DNA from: an uncultured Variovorax sp.
GTDB lineage: Bacteria > Pseudomonadota > Gammaproteobacteria > Burkholderiales > Burkholderiaceae
Assembly (NCBI GenBank): GCA_946478645.1
Contig: CAMLCW010000087.1
Location: forward strand, 1 to 14,980
DNA: 14,980 nt
Reading direction: 5' to 3'
Every line of letters begins with the position of its first letter. The first letter of the stretch is position 1. Positions 1 through 7,055 of the stretch are shown here, in pieces. The notes beneath the pieces were generated by a model. It did not search any database. It was not told the DNA's origin and saw only the letters and a list, made by a program, of their open reading frames with translations. The translations under genes were made by a program, and so were the position numbers.

Positions 1-2800
1 CGGTCCGCAGGAATCGGCGGAGGACCAGCGCGCGCTGTTCTTGGCCGCCGACGAGCCGCACCGCATCTACGTGCATCAGGACTTACCCCGGCCCGCGCTG
101 CCGGCACTCCAGGAGACCGGACGCCGGCTGGCATCGGCACCGCGGTTGGGCGGCGACGCCGCGGCGCCGCTACCGCGCATCGCGCTCCCCACCCTTGTCG
201 GGCCGCGGGCGATGAGCTGGGCCGAGCTGCACCTGAAGCTGCTCGACCGCGTCGGGCCGCCGTCGATCCTGCTCGATGCCGACCACGAGATGCTGCACAT
301 CTCGCCCGGGGCCACGGCCTTCCTGCATTTCAGCGGCGGAGAGCCGTCGCGCAACGTGCTGCGCGCCATCGTGCCCGAGCTCAGGGTCGAGCTGCAGACC
401 GCGCTCTACCAGGTCCATGAGCGGCGGCAGCCGATCGACGTGGCGCCGGTGCGGGCGCGGATCGGCGGGCGCGAGCTCGAAGTGGCGCTGCAGGTCGTGC
501 CGGTGGAAGAACTCGGCGACGCGCTGCTGGTGCTGCTGCGCGCCAGCGATACCGCTTCGGCGCCGAGCGAGGTGGTCGTGGTGCCGCGCGTCGATCCCGC
601 CGCCGTCGCCGGGCACCTCGAGCGCGAGGTGGATCGCCTGAAGCGCCAGCTGCGTGAGACGGTCGAGCAGTACGAGACCTCGACCGAGGAACTCAAGGCC
701 AGCAACGAGGAACTGCATGCGATGAACGAGGAGCTGCAGTCGGCCACCGAGGAGCTCGAGACCAGCCGCGAGGAACTGCAGTCGATCAACGAGGAGATCA
801 CCACCGTCAACCAGGAACTCAAGAGCCGCGTGGACGACCTCGGCCAGGCCAACAGCGACATGCTGAACCTGATGGACGCGACCGCGATCGCCACCGTGTT
901 CCTCGACCGTGCGTTCCGCGTCACGCGCTTCACGCCCAGCGCAGCCGCGGTCTTCAAGCTGATCGCGGCCGACGTCGGGCGGCCCTTGTCCGACCTGGCC
1001 ACCTCGCTCGACTACCCGCAGCTGCCCGAAGACGCGCGTCGCGTGCTCGAGACGCTGCTGCCTTGCGAGCGCGAGGTCGGCGACGACCAGGGCACCTGGT
1101 ACCTCGCGCGCCTGCGGCCCTACCGCACCATCGAGGACCGCATTGCGGGCGTGGTGCTGAGCTTCGTCGACATCACCGAGCGCAAGGCCGCCGAGGCCGC
1201 GCTGCGCGAGAGCGAAGAACGCCTGCGGCTGATGCTGGAGAACGCGGTCGACTACGCCATCTTCTCGGTCGACATGGCGCGCCGCGTCACAAGCTGGAAC
1301 ACCGGCGCCCAGCGGCTGCTCGGCTACACCGAGGCCGAGATCTTCGGCCGCTCGGCCGACATCATCTTCACCGAGGAAGACCGCGCGGCCGGTGCGCCAG
1401 AGGAAGAAGCGCGCACCGCGCTGGCCGACGGGCGCGCGGCCGACGATCGCCAGCACCAGCGCAAGGACGGCTCGCGCTTCTGGGCCAGCGGCGCGCTCAT
1501 GCCGATGCACAACGGCCATGGCGCGGTGATCGGCATGGTGAAGGTGCTGCGCGACCAGAGCGAGCAGCGCGCGGCGCAGCAGGCGCTCGAACTGAGCCGG
1601 GCCGAACTGCTGGACGCGCTGCGCGCCAACGAGGCCGCGCGCAAGGCGCTCGAAGTGGCAGACGCCGCCAAGGACCGCTTTCTTGCGGTGCTCTCGCACG
1701 AGCTGCGCAACCCGCTCGCATCGATCAGCGGCGCGGCGCAACTGCTGGCGCCCGAAAGCCTGCCCACGCCCGACCAGGCGCGCGCCGCGCGCGTGATTCA
1801 GCGCCAGGCTTCGGCCATGAAAGTGCTGCTCGGCGACCTGCTGGATGTCTCCAGCCTGCGCATGGGCCGGCTCGCGCTGCGGCGCGAACGCGTGACCGCG
1901 CAGGCCATCGTGGAAGCCGCGGTCGAGGCCACGCGACCGCTGATGGAACTCGGGCGCCACACTTTCGAACTGGATCTCTGCGAAGACGAAGTCTGGCTCG
2001 ACGCCGATCCGATGCGCCTCACGCAGGTGCTCTCGAACCTGCTCTCGAACTCTGCCAAGTACACGCCCGACCGCGGCGTGATCCTGCTGTCGGTGCGCGC
2101 GGACGCGGCGGCGGGCGAAGCGGTGTTCACCGTGACGGACAACGGCATCGGCATGGAGCCCGACACCGTGCAGGCGATGTTCGAGATGTTCACGCAGAGC
2201 GTGCGCTCGCACGACCGCGCCGCCGGAGGGCTCGGCATCGGCCTGGCGCTGGTGCGCAGCATCGTCGAGCTGCACGGCGGCAGTGTCATGGGTGAGAGCG
2301 CGGGCTCCGGGCACGGCAGCCGCTTCACGGTGCGCATTCCGCTCGCGCGCAGCGAGGTGCAGGCGGCCGGGGCCGAGCGCGTGGCGAACCTGCCGCCGGC
2401 TGGCCCCGGTCAGCCGCCCGCGCCGCAGCGCGCCTTGCGCGTGCTGCTGGCCGACGACAACGCGGATGCGCTCTGGGGCATGGCGCGGGTGCTGTCGATC
2501 GCGGGCTTCGACGTGGAGACCGCCGGCAACGGCATCGATGCGCTGCGGATCGCCGAGGCATTCCGCCCCGACGCCGCGGTGCTCGACGTCGACATGCCGG
2601 GGCTCGACGGCCACGAGGTGGCACGGCGAATCCGCTCGCATCCCTGGGGCCGCGGGATGCTGCTGGTGGCGGCCACCGGATGGAGCCAGCCCGAAGACAA
2701 GCAGATGGCGCTGGCGGCCGGCTTCGACGAGCACCTCGTCAAGCCCGTGGCGCTGGGCGACGTGCAGCGACTGCTGCGGAACTGGCGCGTCTCCAGCTGA
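1..2800 (+). CDS. CheB-CheR-type PAS/histidine kinase/receiver hybrid, 5'-truncated by window edge
   Basis: The frame is open to the left edge (first full codon at position 2), so this is the last 932 residues of a longer protein; the TTG at 41 is internal. Numbering from the edge: residues 1-45 match the end of the CheR methyltransferase domain of the second hybrid at 11013 (shared F-x-A-x-(D/E)-x-x-x-R-I-Y). Next come a PAS-like region (about 65-185), a Glu-rich coiled coil with repeated N-E-E-L units (about 200-283), two PAS domains (about 283-396 and 408-520), a HisKA domain with motif SHELRNPL (phospho-acceptor His codon 1697-1699), an HATPase domain with N box NLLSNSAKY, G1 box DNGIG and G2 box GGLGIGLAL, and a receiver domain (about 810-930) whose phospho-acceptor Asp is at codon 2585-2587 in VLDVDMPGLDG. 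No membrane segment is visible, so a cytoplasmic hybrid sensor kinase is likely. The CheB and main CheR parts would lie left of the window. The CheB-type gene 12 nt downstream is probably co-transcribed. Confidence 0.93.
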   Translation, partial: GPQESAEDQRALFLAADEPHRIYVHQDLPRPALPALQETGRRLASAPRLGGDAAAPLPRIALPTLVGPRAMSWAELHLKLLDRVGPPSILLDADHEMLHISPGATAFLHFSGGEPSRNVLRAIVPELRVELQTALYQVHERRQPIDVAPVRARIGGRELEVALQVVPVEELGDALLVLLRASDTASAPSEVVVVPRVDPAAVAGHLEREVDRLKRQLRETVEQYETSTEELKASNEELHAMNEELQSATEELETSREELQSINEEITTVNQELKSRVDDLGQANSDMLNLMDATAIATVFLDRAFRVTRFTPSAAAVFKLIAADVGRPLSDLATSLDYPQLPEDARRVLETLLPCEREVGDDQGTWYLARLRPYRTIEDRIAGVVLSFVDITERKAAEAALRESEERLRLMLENAVDYAIFSVDMARRVTSWNTGAQRLLGYTEAEIFGRSADIIFTEEDRAAGAPEEEARTALADGRAADDRQHQRKDGSRFWASGALMPMHNGHGAVIGMVKVLRDQSEQRAAQQALELSRAELLDALRANEAARKALEVADAAKDRFLAVLSHELRNPLASISGAAQLLAPESLPTPDQARAARVIQRQASAMKVLLGDLLDVSSLRMGRLALRRERVTAQAIVEAAVEATRPLMELGRHTFELDLCEDEVWLDADPMRLTQVLSNLLSNSAKYTPDRGVILLSVRADAAAGEAVFTVTDNGIGMEPDTVQAMFEMFTQSVRSHDRAAGGLGIGLALVRSIVELHGGSVMGESAGSGHGSRFTVRIPLARSEVQAAGAERVANLPPAGPGQPPAPQRALRVLLADDNADALWGMARVLSIAGFDVETAGNGIDALRIAEAFRPDAAVLDVDMPGLDGHEVARRIRSHPWGRGMLLVAATGWSQPEDKQMALAAGFDEHLVKPVALGDVQRLLRNWRVSS

Positions 2801-2812
2801 CCGCCTGCGGGC

Positions 2813-3847
2813 ATGCCGATTGCCTGCACGCAAGGAATGCCCCAGCCTTCCGTTTCCCTGCAAGCGATCTGCATCGGCGCCTCCTCGGGCGGTGTGAGTG
2901 CAATGCTCGAGTTTGTCGCCGCGCTGCCGGCCGGTTTTCCGGTGCCGATCTTCGTGGTGCAGCACATCGGGGCCCACCGCAGCCAGCTTGCTTCGCTGCT
3001 GGATGCGCGCGGTCCCAACCGCGCGGTGGAGGGGCGGTCGGGCGAGGTGCCCGCCGCGGGCACGATCTACGTGGCGCCTTCCGACCACCACATGCTGCTC
3101 GACGGCGGCGTGATTCGCCTGAGCCGCGGCCCGAAGGAACATCATGCCCGCCCCGCCATCGATCCGCTGTTCCGCTCCGCCGCGCTCGCGTACGGGGCGC
3201 GCGCCGCCGGCGTGGTGCTCACCGGCATGCTCGACGACGGCAGCGCCGGGCTGCGCGCCATCAAGGACTGTGGCGGCATCGCGGTGGTGCAGGACCCGGC
3301 CGAAGCGCACGAGCCCAGCATGCCGCGCGCGGCGATGGTCGCGGTGCAGGTGGACCACGTGGTGAAGCTCGCGGAACTGCCGGCGCTGTTGATGCAGCTG
3401 GCGCGGCAGCGCGACGGCGTGGCGGATGCGGCAGTGCCGTCGGCACTGCGCGAAGAGTATGAAATCGCCTTTGGAGAATCCACCGTGGAAAAGCTCAAAG
3501 CGATCGCCGAGCCATCGATGTTCACATGCCCCGACTGCGGCGGCGTGCTGTTCGAGCTCAACGACAAGCGGCCGGTGCGCTACCGCTGTCACACCGGCCA
3601 CGCATTCAGCCTGCGCAGCCTGGCGGCCACGCAGGAAGAGGTGACCGACGGTGCGCTCTGGACCAGCCTGCGCACGCTGCAGGAGAAGGAGTCGATCCTG
3701 CGCCGGCTGGCCGCCATGCAGCGCGACGACGGCACCGGCGATCCCGAGGGCAGCCTGCGCGAGGCCGACGACCTCGCGGCCGTGAGCGCCGCGCTGCGCA
3801 AGCTGACGCTGAAGGCGCCGAGCCCGTCGGGCTTCGCCGTGCGCTGA
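2813..3847 (+). CDS. Stand-alone CheB-type protein-glutamate methylesterase with C-terminal zinc-ribbon-like tail
   Basis: A 344-aa protein whose first 200 residues are a CheB methylesterase domain. The expected catalytic triad is visible: Ser24 in IGASSGG, His51 in VVQHIG and Asp142 in LTGMLDDGSAG. CheB enzymes hydrolyse methyl-glutamate esters on chemoreceptors. Unlike classical CheB, it has no N-terminal receiver domain. From residue 237 it carries a Cys-rich tail with C-P-D-C-G (239-242) and Y-R-C-H-T-G-H (257-263), a likely Zn-binding ribbon, followed by a charged helical end. It starts 12 nt after the upstream hybrid kinase and is probably in its operon. The start is uncertain: ATG 2813 has a poor ribosome site, and ATG 2837 has AAGGA directly abutting it. 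A later start would remove the catalytic Ser. The substrate is unknown because no receptor gene is nearby. Confidence 0.88.
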   Translation: MPIACTQGMPQPSVSLQAICIGASSGGVSAMLEFVAALPAGFPVPIFVVQHIGAHRSQLASLLDARGPNRAVEGRSGEVPAAGTIYVAPSDHHMLLDGGVIRLSRGPKEHHARPAIDPLFRSAALAYGARAAGVVLTGMLDDGSAGLRAIKDCGGIAVVQDPAEAHEPSMPRAAMVAVQVDHVVKLAELPALLMQLARQRDGVADAAVPSALREEYEIAFGESTVEKLKAIAEPSMFTCPDCGGVLFELNDKRPVRYRCHTGHAFSLRSLAATQEEVTDGALWTSLRTLQEKESILRRLAAMQRDDGTGDPEGSLREADDLAAVSAALRKLTLKAPSPSGFAVR

Positions 3848-3877
3848 GCGCGGCGCCTTCTTTCCTTCGCCGACGGC

Positions 3878-4804
3878 CTACTTCTTCTTCGTGCCGGCAG
3901 CCGGGCCGTTGTCGGCCGGGCCGGACGAAGGGCCTTCGCCCATGCCGAGCTCGGCACCGGTGAGCGGGTCGCCGTCGGGCCGCGATTGCGTGCGCTGGGC
4001 CATCTGCTGCAGCGTGGCCGCATCGGCGTCGGCGAGCTCGACGGTCGCGAGCCCGTCGCCGCCATCCACGGGCGCCGAATCCTGGCTGACGGGCACGAAG
4101 TCCCAGCGCTCGCCCTGGTTCCACGGCCCGCGCAGGTCGGCCTCGCCCTTCGACATGCGGAAGTACACGCTGGTGAAGCGCGGATCGCCCGGCAGCTTGC
4201 CCGGCGGGAAGTTCGGCTCGATCGCGTAGAGCGCCTTCTCGAACGACTTCTGGTGCGCGATCTCGCGCGTCATCAGAAAGGTCAGCGCATCCTTCACGCC
4301 GGGATCGTCGGTGAGGTTGATGAGGCGCTCGTAGACGATCTTGGCGCGCGCCTCGGCCGCGATGTTCGAGCGCAGGTCGGCCGTGGGTTCGCCGATGGTG
4401 TCGATGTACGCCGCGGTCCACGGCACGCCGGCCGAATTGACCAGGGGCGGGCCGCCACCGTAGAGCACCTGCGTGATGTGGCTGTCGTTGCCCGCGCCGG
4501 TGATGGTGCGGTACATCTCGCCTTCTTCCTCCACGCCTTCGGCGAGGCGGCCCTTGGCGCCCTTGTTGAGCATGCCGACGATGGTGCCGATGATCTCGAG
4601 GTGGCTCAGCTCCTCGGTCGAGATGTCGAACAGCATGTCCTTGCGCCCGGGGTCGTCTTCGCCGAGCGCCTGGGTGAAGTAGCGGCAGGCCGCGGCGAGC
4701 TCGCCCTGCGGGCCGCCGAACTGCTCGAGCATGAGGTTGGCAAGGCCGGGGTTGGACTCGCTGACGCGGACCGTGTACTGCAATCGCTTGTTGTGAGAGA
4801 ACAT
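3878..4804 (-). CDS. Manganese catalase (KatN type)
   Basis: A 308-aa non-haem catalase that disproportionates hydrogen peroxide at a dinuclear Mn site; cytoplasmic, with no signal peptide. The family's five metal ligands are all recognisable: Glu35 in PQGELAAA, Glu65 and His68 in the ExxH of TEELSHLE, Glu151 in IAAEARAK and His184 in TREIAHQKSF. The Glu151-His184 spacing of 33 equals that of the Glu148/His181 pair known from Lactobacillus plantarum Mn catalase. The C-terminal 60 residues are low-complexity and end in three lysines. The ATG at 4804-4802 is chosen because AAAGGAG lies 8 nt upstream. The gene is divergent from the YciF-like gene (231-nt gap) and convergent with the CheB-type gene (30-nt gap). 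In Salmonella, katN sits next to the RpoS-dependent yciGFE genes, so the pairing here fits a stationary-phase or stress role. Confidence 0.95.
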   Translation of the reverse strand: MFSHNKRLQYTVRVSESNPGLANLMLEQFGGPQGELAAACRYFTQALGEDDPGRKDMLFDISTEELSHLEIIGTIVGMLNKGAKGRLAEGVEEEGEMYRTITGAGNDSHITQVLYGGGPPLVNSAGVPWTAAYIDTIGEPTADLRSNIAAEARAKIVYERLINLTDDPGVKDALTFLMTREIAHQKSFEKALYAIEPNFPPGKLPGDPRFTSVYFRMSKGEADLRGPWNQGERWDFVPVSQDSAPVDGGDGLATVELADADAATLQQMAQRTQSRPDGDPLTGAELGMGEGPSSGPADNGPAAGTKKK

Positions 4805-5035
4805 GAAAACTACTCCTTTGTGTGGGGATGGGTCTTGGTGTCGATCGAACGGCTGCGCGCTGGGCGTGCGTGGCCGCAGCTTTCTGCGGGCAAGCGGCGT
4901 GCCCTCGGCCGTGCGGCGGCGGCTGACAAGCCGACGCGATGCGGCCTTGCTTGGCGCTCGCATCGCCGTCCCAAACATGCCCCGCGTGTTCCCCGTGTTC
5001 CATCCATCCATCCCACCATTCCCGAAGGAGCCACC
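4805..5035. promoter_or_regulatory. Divergent intergenic region between Mn catalase and YciF-like genes
   Basis: This 231-nt gap must hold the promoters of both divergent genes. I see no convincing sigma-70 -35/-10 pair. Visible structure: a small inverted repeat CCGCAG-CTTT-CTGCGG (4874-4889), a tandem GTTCC-N4-GTTCC (4988-5001) that also reads as GGAAC-N4-GGAAC on the minus strand, and a short CATC run (5001-5013). Promoter content is inferred from gene orientation only. Confidence 0.5.
4813..4819 (-). promoter_or_regulatory. Ribosome binding site of the Mn catalase gene
   Basis: The minus strand reads AAAGGAG, 8 nt before the ATG at 4804. It is one of the strongest Shine-Dalgarno matches in the window and fixes the start of the Mn catalase against the longer open frame, which continues upstream to 5635. 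Confidence 0.85.
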
Positions 5036-5536
5036 ATGCCCGTCAAGAACCTTTCCGATTTCTTCGTCCACGCGCTTTCCGACACCTACAGCGCCGAGAA
5101 GCAGATGACGCGGTCGCTGCCGAAGCTCGCGCGCGCCGCCACCGACGAAGGCCTCGCGTCGGCCTTCGAGACCCACCTGGAGGAAACGCGCGGCCAGGTC
5201 GAGCGCATCGAGCAGATCGCCGAGCTGCTGCAGGTCAAGCTCAAACGCATCAAGTGCGAAGGCATGGCCGGCCTGGTCGAGGAGGGCGATTCGCTGATCG
5301 ACCAGATCGCGAAGGGTCCGGTGCTCGACGCGGCGCTGATCGGCGCGGCGCGCAAGGTCGAGCACTACGAGATCGCCGGCTACCACTCGCTGTGCACGCT
5401 CGCCAAGCAGTTGGGCCACACCGACGCGATCGCGCTGCTCGAAGCCTCGCTGGCCGAGGAGACCGCCACCGACAGCAAGCTCGGCGCGCTGGCCGAGGCG
5501 CAGGCGGTGCAGGAAGCCGACGCTGCCGAAGGCTGA
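5036..5536 (+). CDS. YciF-type ferritin-like protein (DUF892)
   Basis: A 166-aa protein of the YciE/YciF (DUF892) family, a ferritin-like four-helix bundle with a putative dinuclear metal site, induced by stress in enterobacteria; its reaction is not established. Recognisable features are the family opening (N-L-S-D-F-F, then T-Y-S-A-E-K-Q at 17-23) and candidate metal-binding acids Glu21, Glu45/Glu49 in FETHLEET, Glu109/Glu112 in VEHYEIAGY and Glu141/Glu142 in LAEET. ATG 5036 is chosen because GAAGGAG (5024-5030) lies 5 nt upstream. The length matches the family. It is divergent from the Mn catalase and followed after 98 nt by a YciG-like gene. This mirrors the katN/yciGFE association of enterobacteria, with one gene flipped and no second DUF892 copy. 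Confidence 0.92.
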   Translation: MPVKNLSDFFVHALSDTYSAEKQMTRSLPKLARAATDEGLASAFETHLEETRGQVERIEQIAELLQVKLKRIKCEGMAGLVEEGDSLIDQIAKGPVLDAALIGAARKVEHYEIAGYHSLCTLAKQLGHTDAIALLEASLAEETATDSKLGALAEAQAVQEADAAEG

Positions 5537-5573
5537 GCGCCGGGCGGGCACGCCGCTTGCCAGTGAAAGGGTC

Positions 5574-5594
5574 GGCGCGCAAGGGTTGCGCGCC
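5574..5594 (+). repeat. 9-bp hairpin upstream of the YciG-like gene
   Basis: A perfect inverted repeat: GGCGCGCAA (5574-5582), loop GGG, then TTGCGCGCC (5586-5594). It lies 37 nt after the YciF-like stop and about 40 nt before the YciG-like ATG. No T-tract follows. It could attenuate read-through, stabilise the upstream mRNA or be a protein-binding site; the sequence does not decide. Confidence 0.5.
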
Positions 5595-5634
5595 CAGGCC
5601 CGCACTGTTTCGCGGATCGAAGGAAAGCACTTCA

Positions 5635-5862
5635 ATGGACGACCAACAAGAGCGCACGCGCGCCCCGCGCGGCTTTGCCCGGATGGACCCCAAGCGCCAG
5701 CGCGAGATCGCGCGCCAGGGTGGACGGGCCGCGCACCGCCTGGGGCTGGCTCACGAGTTCACCCCCGAGGAAGCACGCAGTGCGCGCGCGAAGAGCCTTG
5801 CCGCGCGTGCCATGGCTGCGGGCGTTCCGCCCGAGCCGCAGCAGCAGCCGCAGCCGGAGTGA
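5635..5862 (+). CDS. YciG/KGG-type small stress-induced protein
   Basis: A 75-aa, highly charged, Ala/Arg/Gln-rich protein. Residues 13-50 match the KGG/con-10 family: G-F-A-R-M-D-P-K-R-Q-R-E-I-A-R-Q-G-G-R-A-A-H, then A-H-E-F-T-P-E-E-A. Family members such as E. coli YciG and fungal con-10 are made in stationary phase or conidiation; the molecular role is not settled. The second Gly-Gly repeat usual after the E-E-A segment is replaced here by S-A-R-A-K-S, and the C-terminus is a P/Q-rich tail. The start is supported by AAGGAA (5620-5625), 9 nt upstream of the ATG. It follows the YciF-like gene on the same strand, consistent with a shared stress unit. A strong hairpin begins 8 nt after its stop. 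Confidence 0.85.
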   Translation: MDDQQERTRAPRGFARMDPKRQREIARQGGRAAHRLGLAHEFTPEEARSARAKSLAARAMAAGVPPEPQQQPQPE

Positions 5863-5869
5863 CCGTCGG

Positions 5870-5895
5870 GCCCGCGCCGGGCCTCCGGCGCGGGC
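5870..5895 (+). terminator. Strong GC hairpin after the YciG-like gene, terminator-like
   Basis: A perfect 11-bp inverted repeat (5870-5880 with 5885-5895, arms GCCCGCGCCGG and CCGGCGCGGGC) around the loop GCCT, starting 8 nt after the stop codon. There is no real T-tract (ACTTC follows), as is common in GC-rich genomes, so it may be an intrinsic terminator or a 3'-end stabiliser. Confidence 0.6.
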
Positions 5896-5907
5896 ACTTC
5901 GGGCGGT

Positions 5908-5920
5908 CCGCAATTTGCGG
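5908..5920. repeat. Small dyad CCGCAA-T-TTGCGG upstream of the 80-aa gene
   Basis: A perfect 6+6 inverted repeat with a single central T, 37 nt before the ATG at 5957 and just after the terminator-like hairpin. It has the size of a repressor half-site pair and lies in the only AT-containing patch of the gap. An operator role is a guess. Confidence 0.3.
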
Positions 5921-5956
5921 CAAGTTTTGCGCACCCACCACACGCCAGGAGGATGA

Positions 5957-6199
5957 ATGACCCGCCCCCCCGAACAGTCGCCCGTGAACATCGACCAGAA
6001 CCGCGCGGTCGGGCAGGACAGCCCCGCCGAGGGCAGCCACATCGGTCGCGAGGCGAACAAACGCGAGGGCTACCCCGGCTCGCGCGACATCGGCACCAAT
6101 GCCGCCCAGAGCATGCAGGTCGGCGAGAAGCCGCCGCCCACGGACGCGCCGCGCCAAGGCGGCGCCAACGACGAGGTGCGCGACGAGGGCGACGCCTGA
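5957..6199 (+). CDS. Small hydrophilic hypothetical protein, 80 aa
   Basis: I do not recognise a family. The 80-aa product is rich in Gly, Pro, Asp, Glu, Gln and Asn, has no Cys, no hydrophobic stretch and few aromatics, and looks intrinsically disordered. The start is well supported by a perfect AGGAGG (5947-5952), 4 nt before the ATG. The strong ribosome site and its position after YciF- and YciG-like genes suggest a real, well-translated stress protein of hydrophilin character (inference). It converges on the SIR2 gene with a 19-nt gap. Confidence 0.7.
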   Translation: MTRPPEQSPVNIDQNRAVGQDSPAEGSHIGREANKREGYPGSRDIGTNAAQSMQVGEKPPPTDAPRQGGANDEVRDEGDA

Positions 6200-6212
6200 C
6201 GCGCACCGGCCC

Positions 6213-6226
6213 GGCGCTTCAGCGCC
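6213..6226. terminator. Short dyad at the convergent gene ends (weak)
   Basis: GGCGCT-TC-AGCGCC lies between the 80-aa gene and the SIR2 gene and overlaps the SIR2 stop codon (6219-6221, TGA on the minus strand). With a realistic 4-nt loop the stem is only 5 bp and no T-run follows. It may be a weak bidirectional terminator. Confidence 0.3.
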
Positions 6227-7055
6227 CGACCACGGCTTCGAGGAACTCGGCCAGCGCCTTGGTCGGATCGTGCCGCGCGAGCGGGATCATCTCGATGCCC
6301 CACTGCGCCAGCACCGCCTGCTGCACTTCGTTGGCCGAGGGCGAGAACAGGTACGACACCGGCTGCGCCACGTCGGGCACCGACTGCTTCCACAGCCGCG
6401 AGAGCTTGTAGAACAGGTAGCGGATGTTCACGTCGGCGAGGCTGTAGCCGACGAACACCACCGAGCGCCCGAGCACGTCGGCGCGCAGCTTGATGTCGAG
6501 CGGCGATTCGAAGTCGAGCCTTGCGAAGTAGCTGCTTTCGTCGAGCACGATCGAGGCGTCGTCCTCGAGGTCGCCGTGGAACTTGATGATCTGCGTCACG
6601 CCGGGCCGCAGCTTGGCGAGATCGGCCACGCTCACGATCTTGGTGTACTTGACCTTGTGGTGTTCGAACGCCATCTCCAGCCAGCGGTCGTAATTGGTGG
6701 TGTAGATGATCGGGAAGCGGCCCTTGGCCAGCAGCTCGTGGATGCGCGAGTGCTCCACGCGCACGTCGGCACGGTGCCATTCGCGGTCCATCCAGCTGCG
6801 CAGTGGGCCGATGCTGCCGTGTCGCAGCCGGAAGTACTCGGCCAGCGTGAGATAGCCGCCCTTGTCTCCGAAGGAGCGCGCGTCGATGCCGAGCTCGCGC
6901 GCCATGTGGTCGATGAGCGCCGACCACGGCGGCAGGCCCAGGCCCATCGAGATGCCCGCGCCGACGAACAGCACCACCTTGCCGCGGCGGTGCGCCTCGC
7001 GCAGCTGCGCGAGCTTCTCGTCGGCGGGGCTCGGTGCTGCGGTGCGGGCTGGCAT
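6219..7055 (-). CDS. SIR2-family protein, putative NAD+ hydrolase
   Basis: A 278-aa protein that is almost entirely a SIR2-like Rossmann domain of the bacterial SIR2_2 type. Motifs in order: NAD-binding GAGIS (32-36), TTNYD (119-123, with the Asn that is catalytic in bacterial SIR2 NADases), KFHGD (158-162, general-base His160) and FVGYSLADVN (201-210). It contains no Cys at all, so the zinc-binding Cys tetrad of sirtuin deacetylases is missing. That favours NAD+ hydrolysis, as in the antiphage proteins ThsA and DSR2, over deacylation. Only about 65 residues follow the last motif, so no effector or sensor domain is fused. The start at 7055 is the only ATG close before the domain but lacks a clear Shine-Dalgarno. 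It is divergent from the 85-aa zinc-hairpin gene (151-nt gap). The family call is firm; a defence role is inference. Confidence 0.85.
   Translation of the reverse strand: MPARTAAPSPADEKLAQLREAHRRGKVVLFVGAGISMGLGLPPWSALIDHMARELGIDARSFGDKGGYLTLAEYFRLRHGSIGPLRSWMDREWHRADVRVEHSRIHELLAKGRFPIIYTTNYDRWLEMAFEHHKVKYTKIVSVADLAKLRPGVTQIIKFHGDLEDDASIVLDESSYFARLDFESPLDIKLRADVLGRSVVFVGYSLADVNIRYLFYKLSRLWKQSVPDVAQPVSYLFSPSANEVQQAVLAQWGIEMIPLARHDPTKALAEFLEAVVGR

Noticed and set aside
41..43. TTG as the start of the first gene
   Set aside because: The frame is open to the window edge and the residues before and after it match the CheR end of the second hybrid, so this is an internal codon.
170..3601. A 1143-codon open frame on the minus strand
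   Set aside because: It is antisense to the hybrid kinase and CheB genes, is His/Arg/Ala-rich without any domain, and arises from GC-biased third positions.
1..3847. A flagellar chemotaxis operon
   Set aside because: CheB and CheR domains are present, but no CheA, CheW, CheY or receptor gene is in the window and the neighbours are stress genes.
5001..5013. CATC tetranucleotide run as a phase-variable repeat
   Set aside because: It has only three units, too few to suggest slippage control.
6219..7055. CobB-type sirtuin deacetylase
   Set aside because: There are no cysteines for the structural zinc, and the TTNYD/KFHGD/GYSLAD pattern belongs to the SIR2_2-type group.
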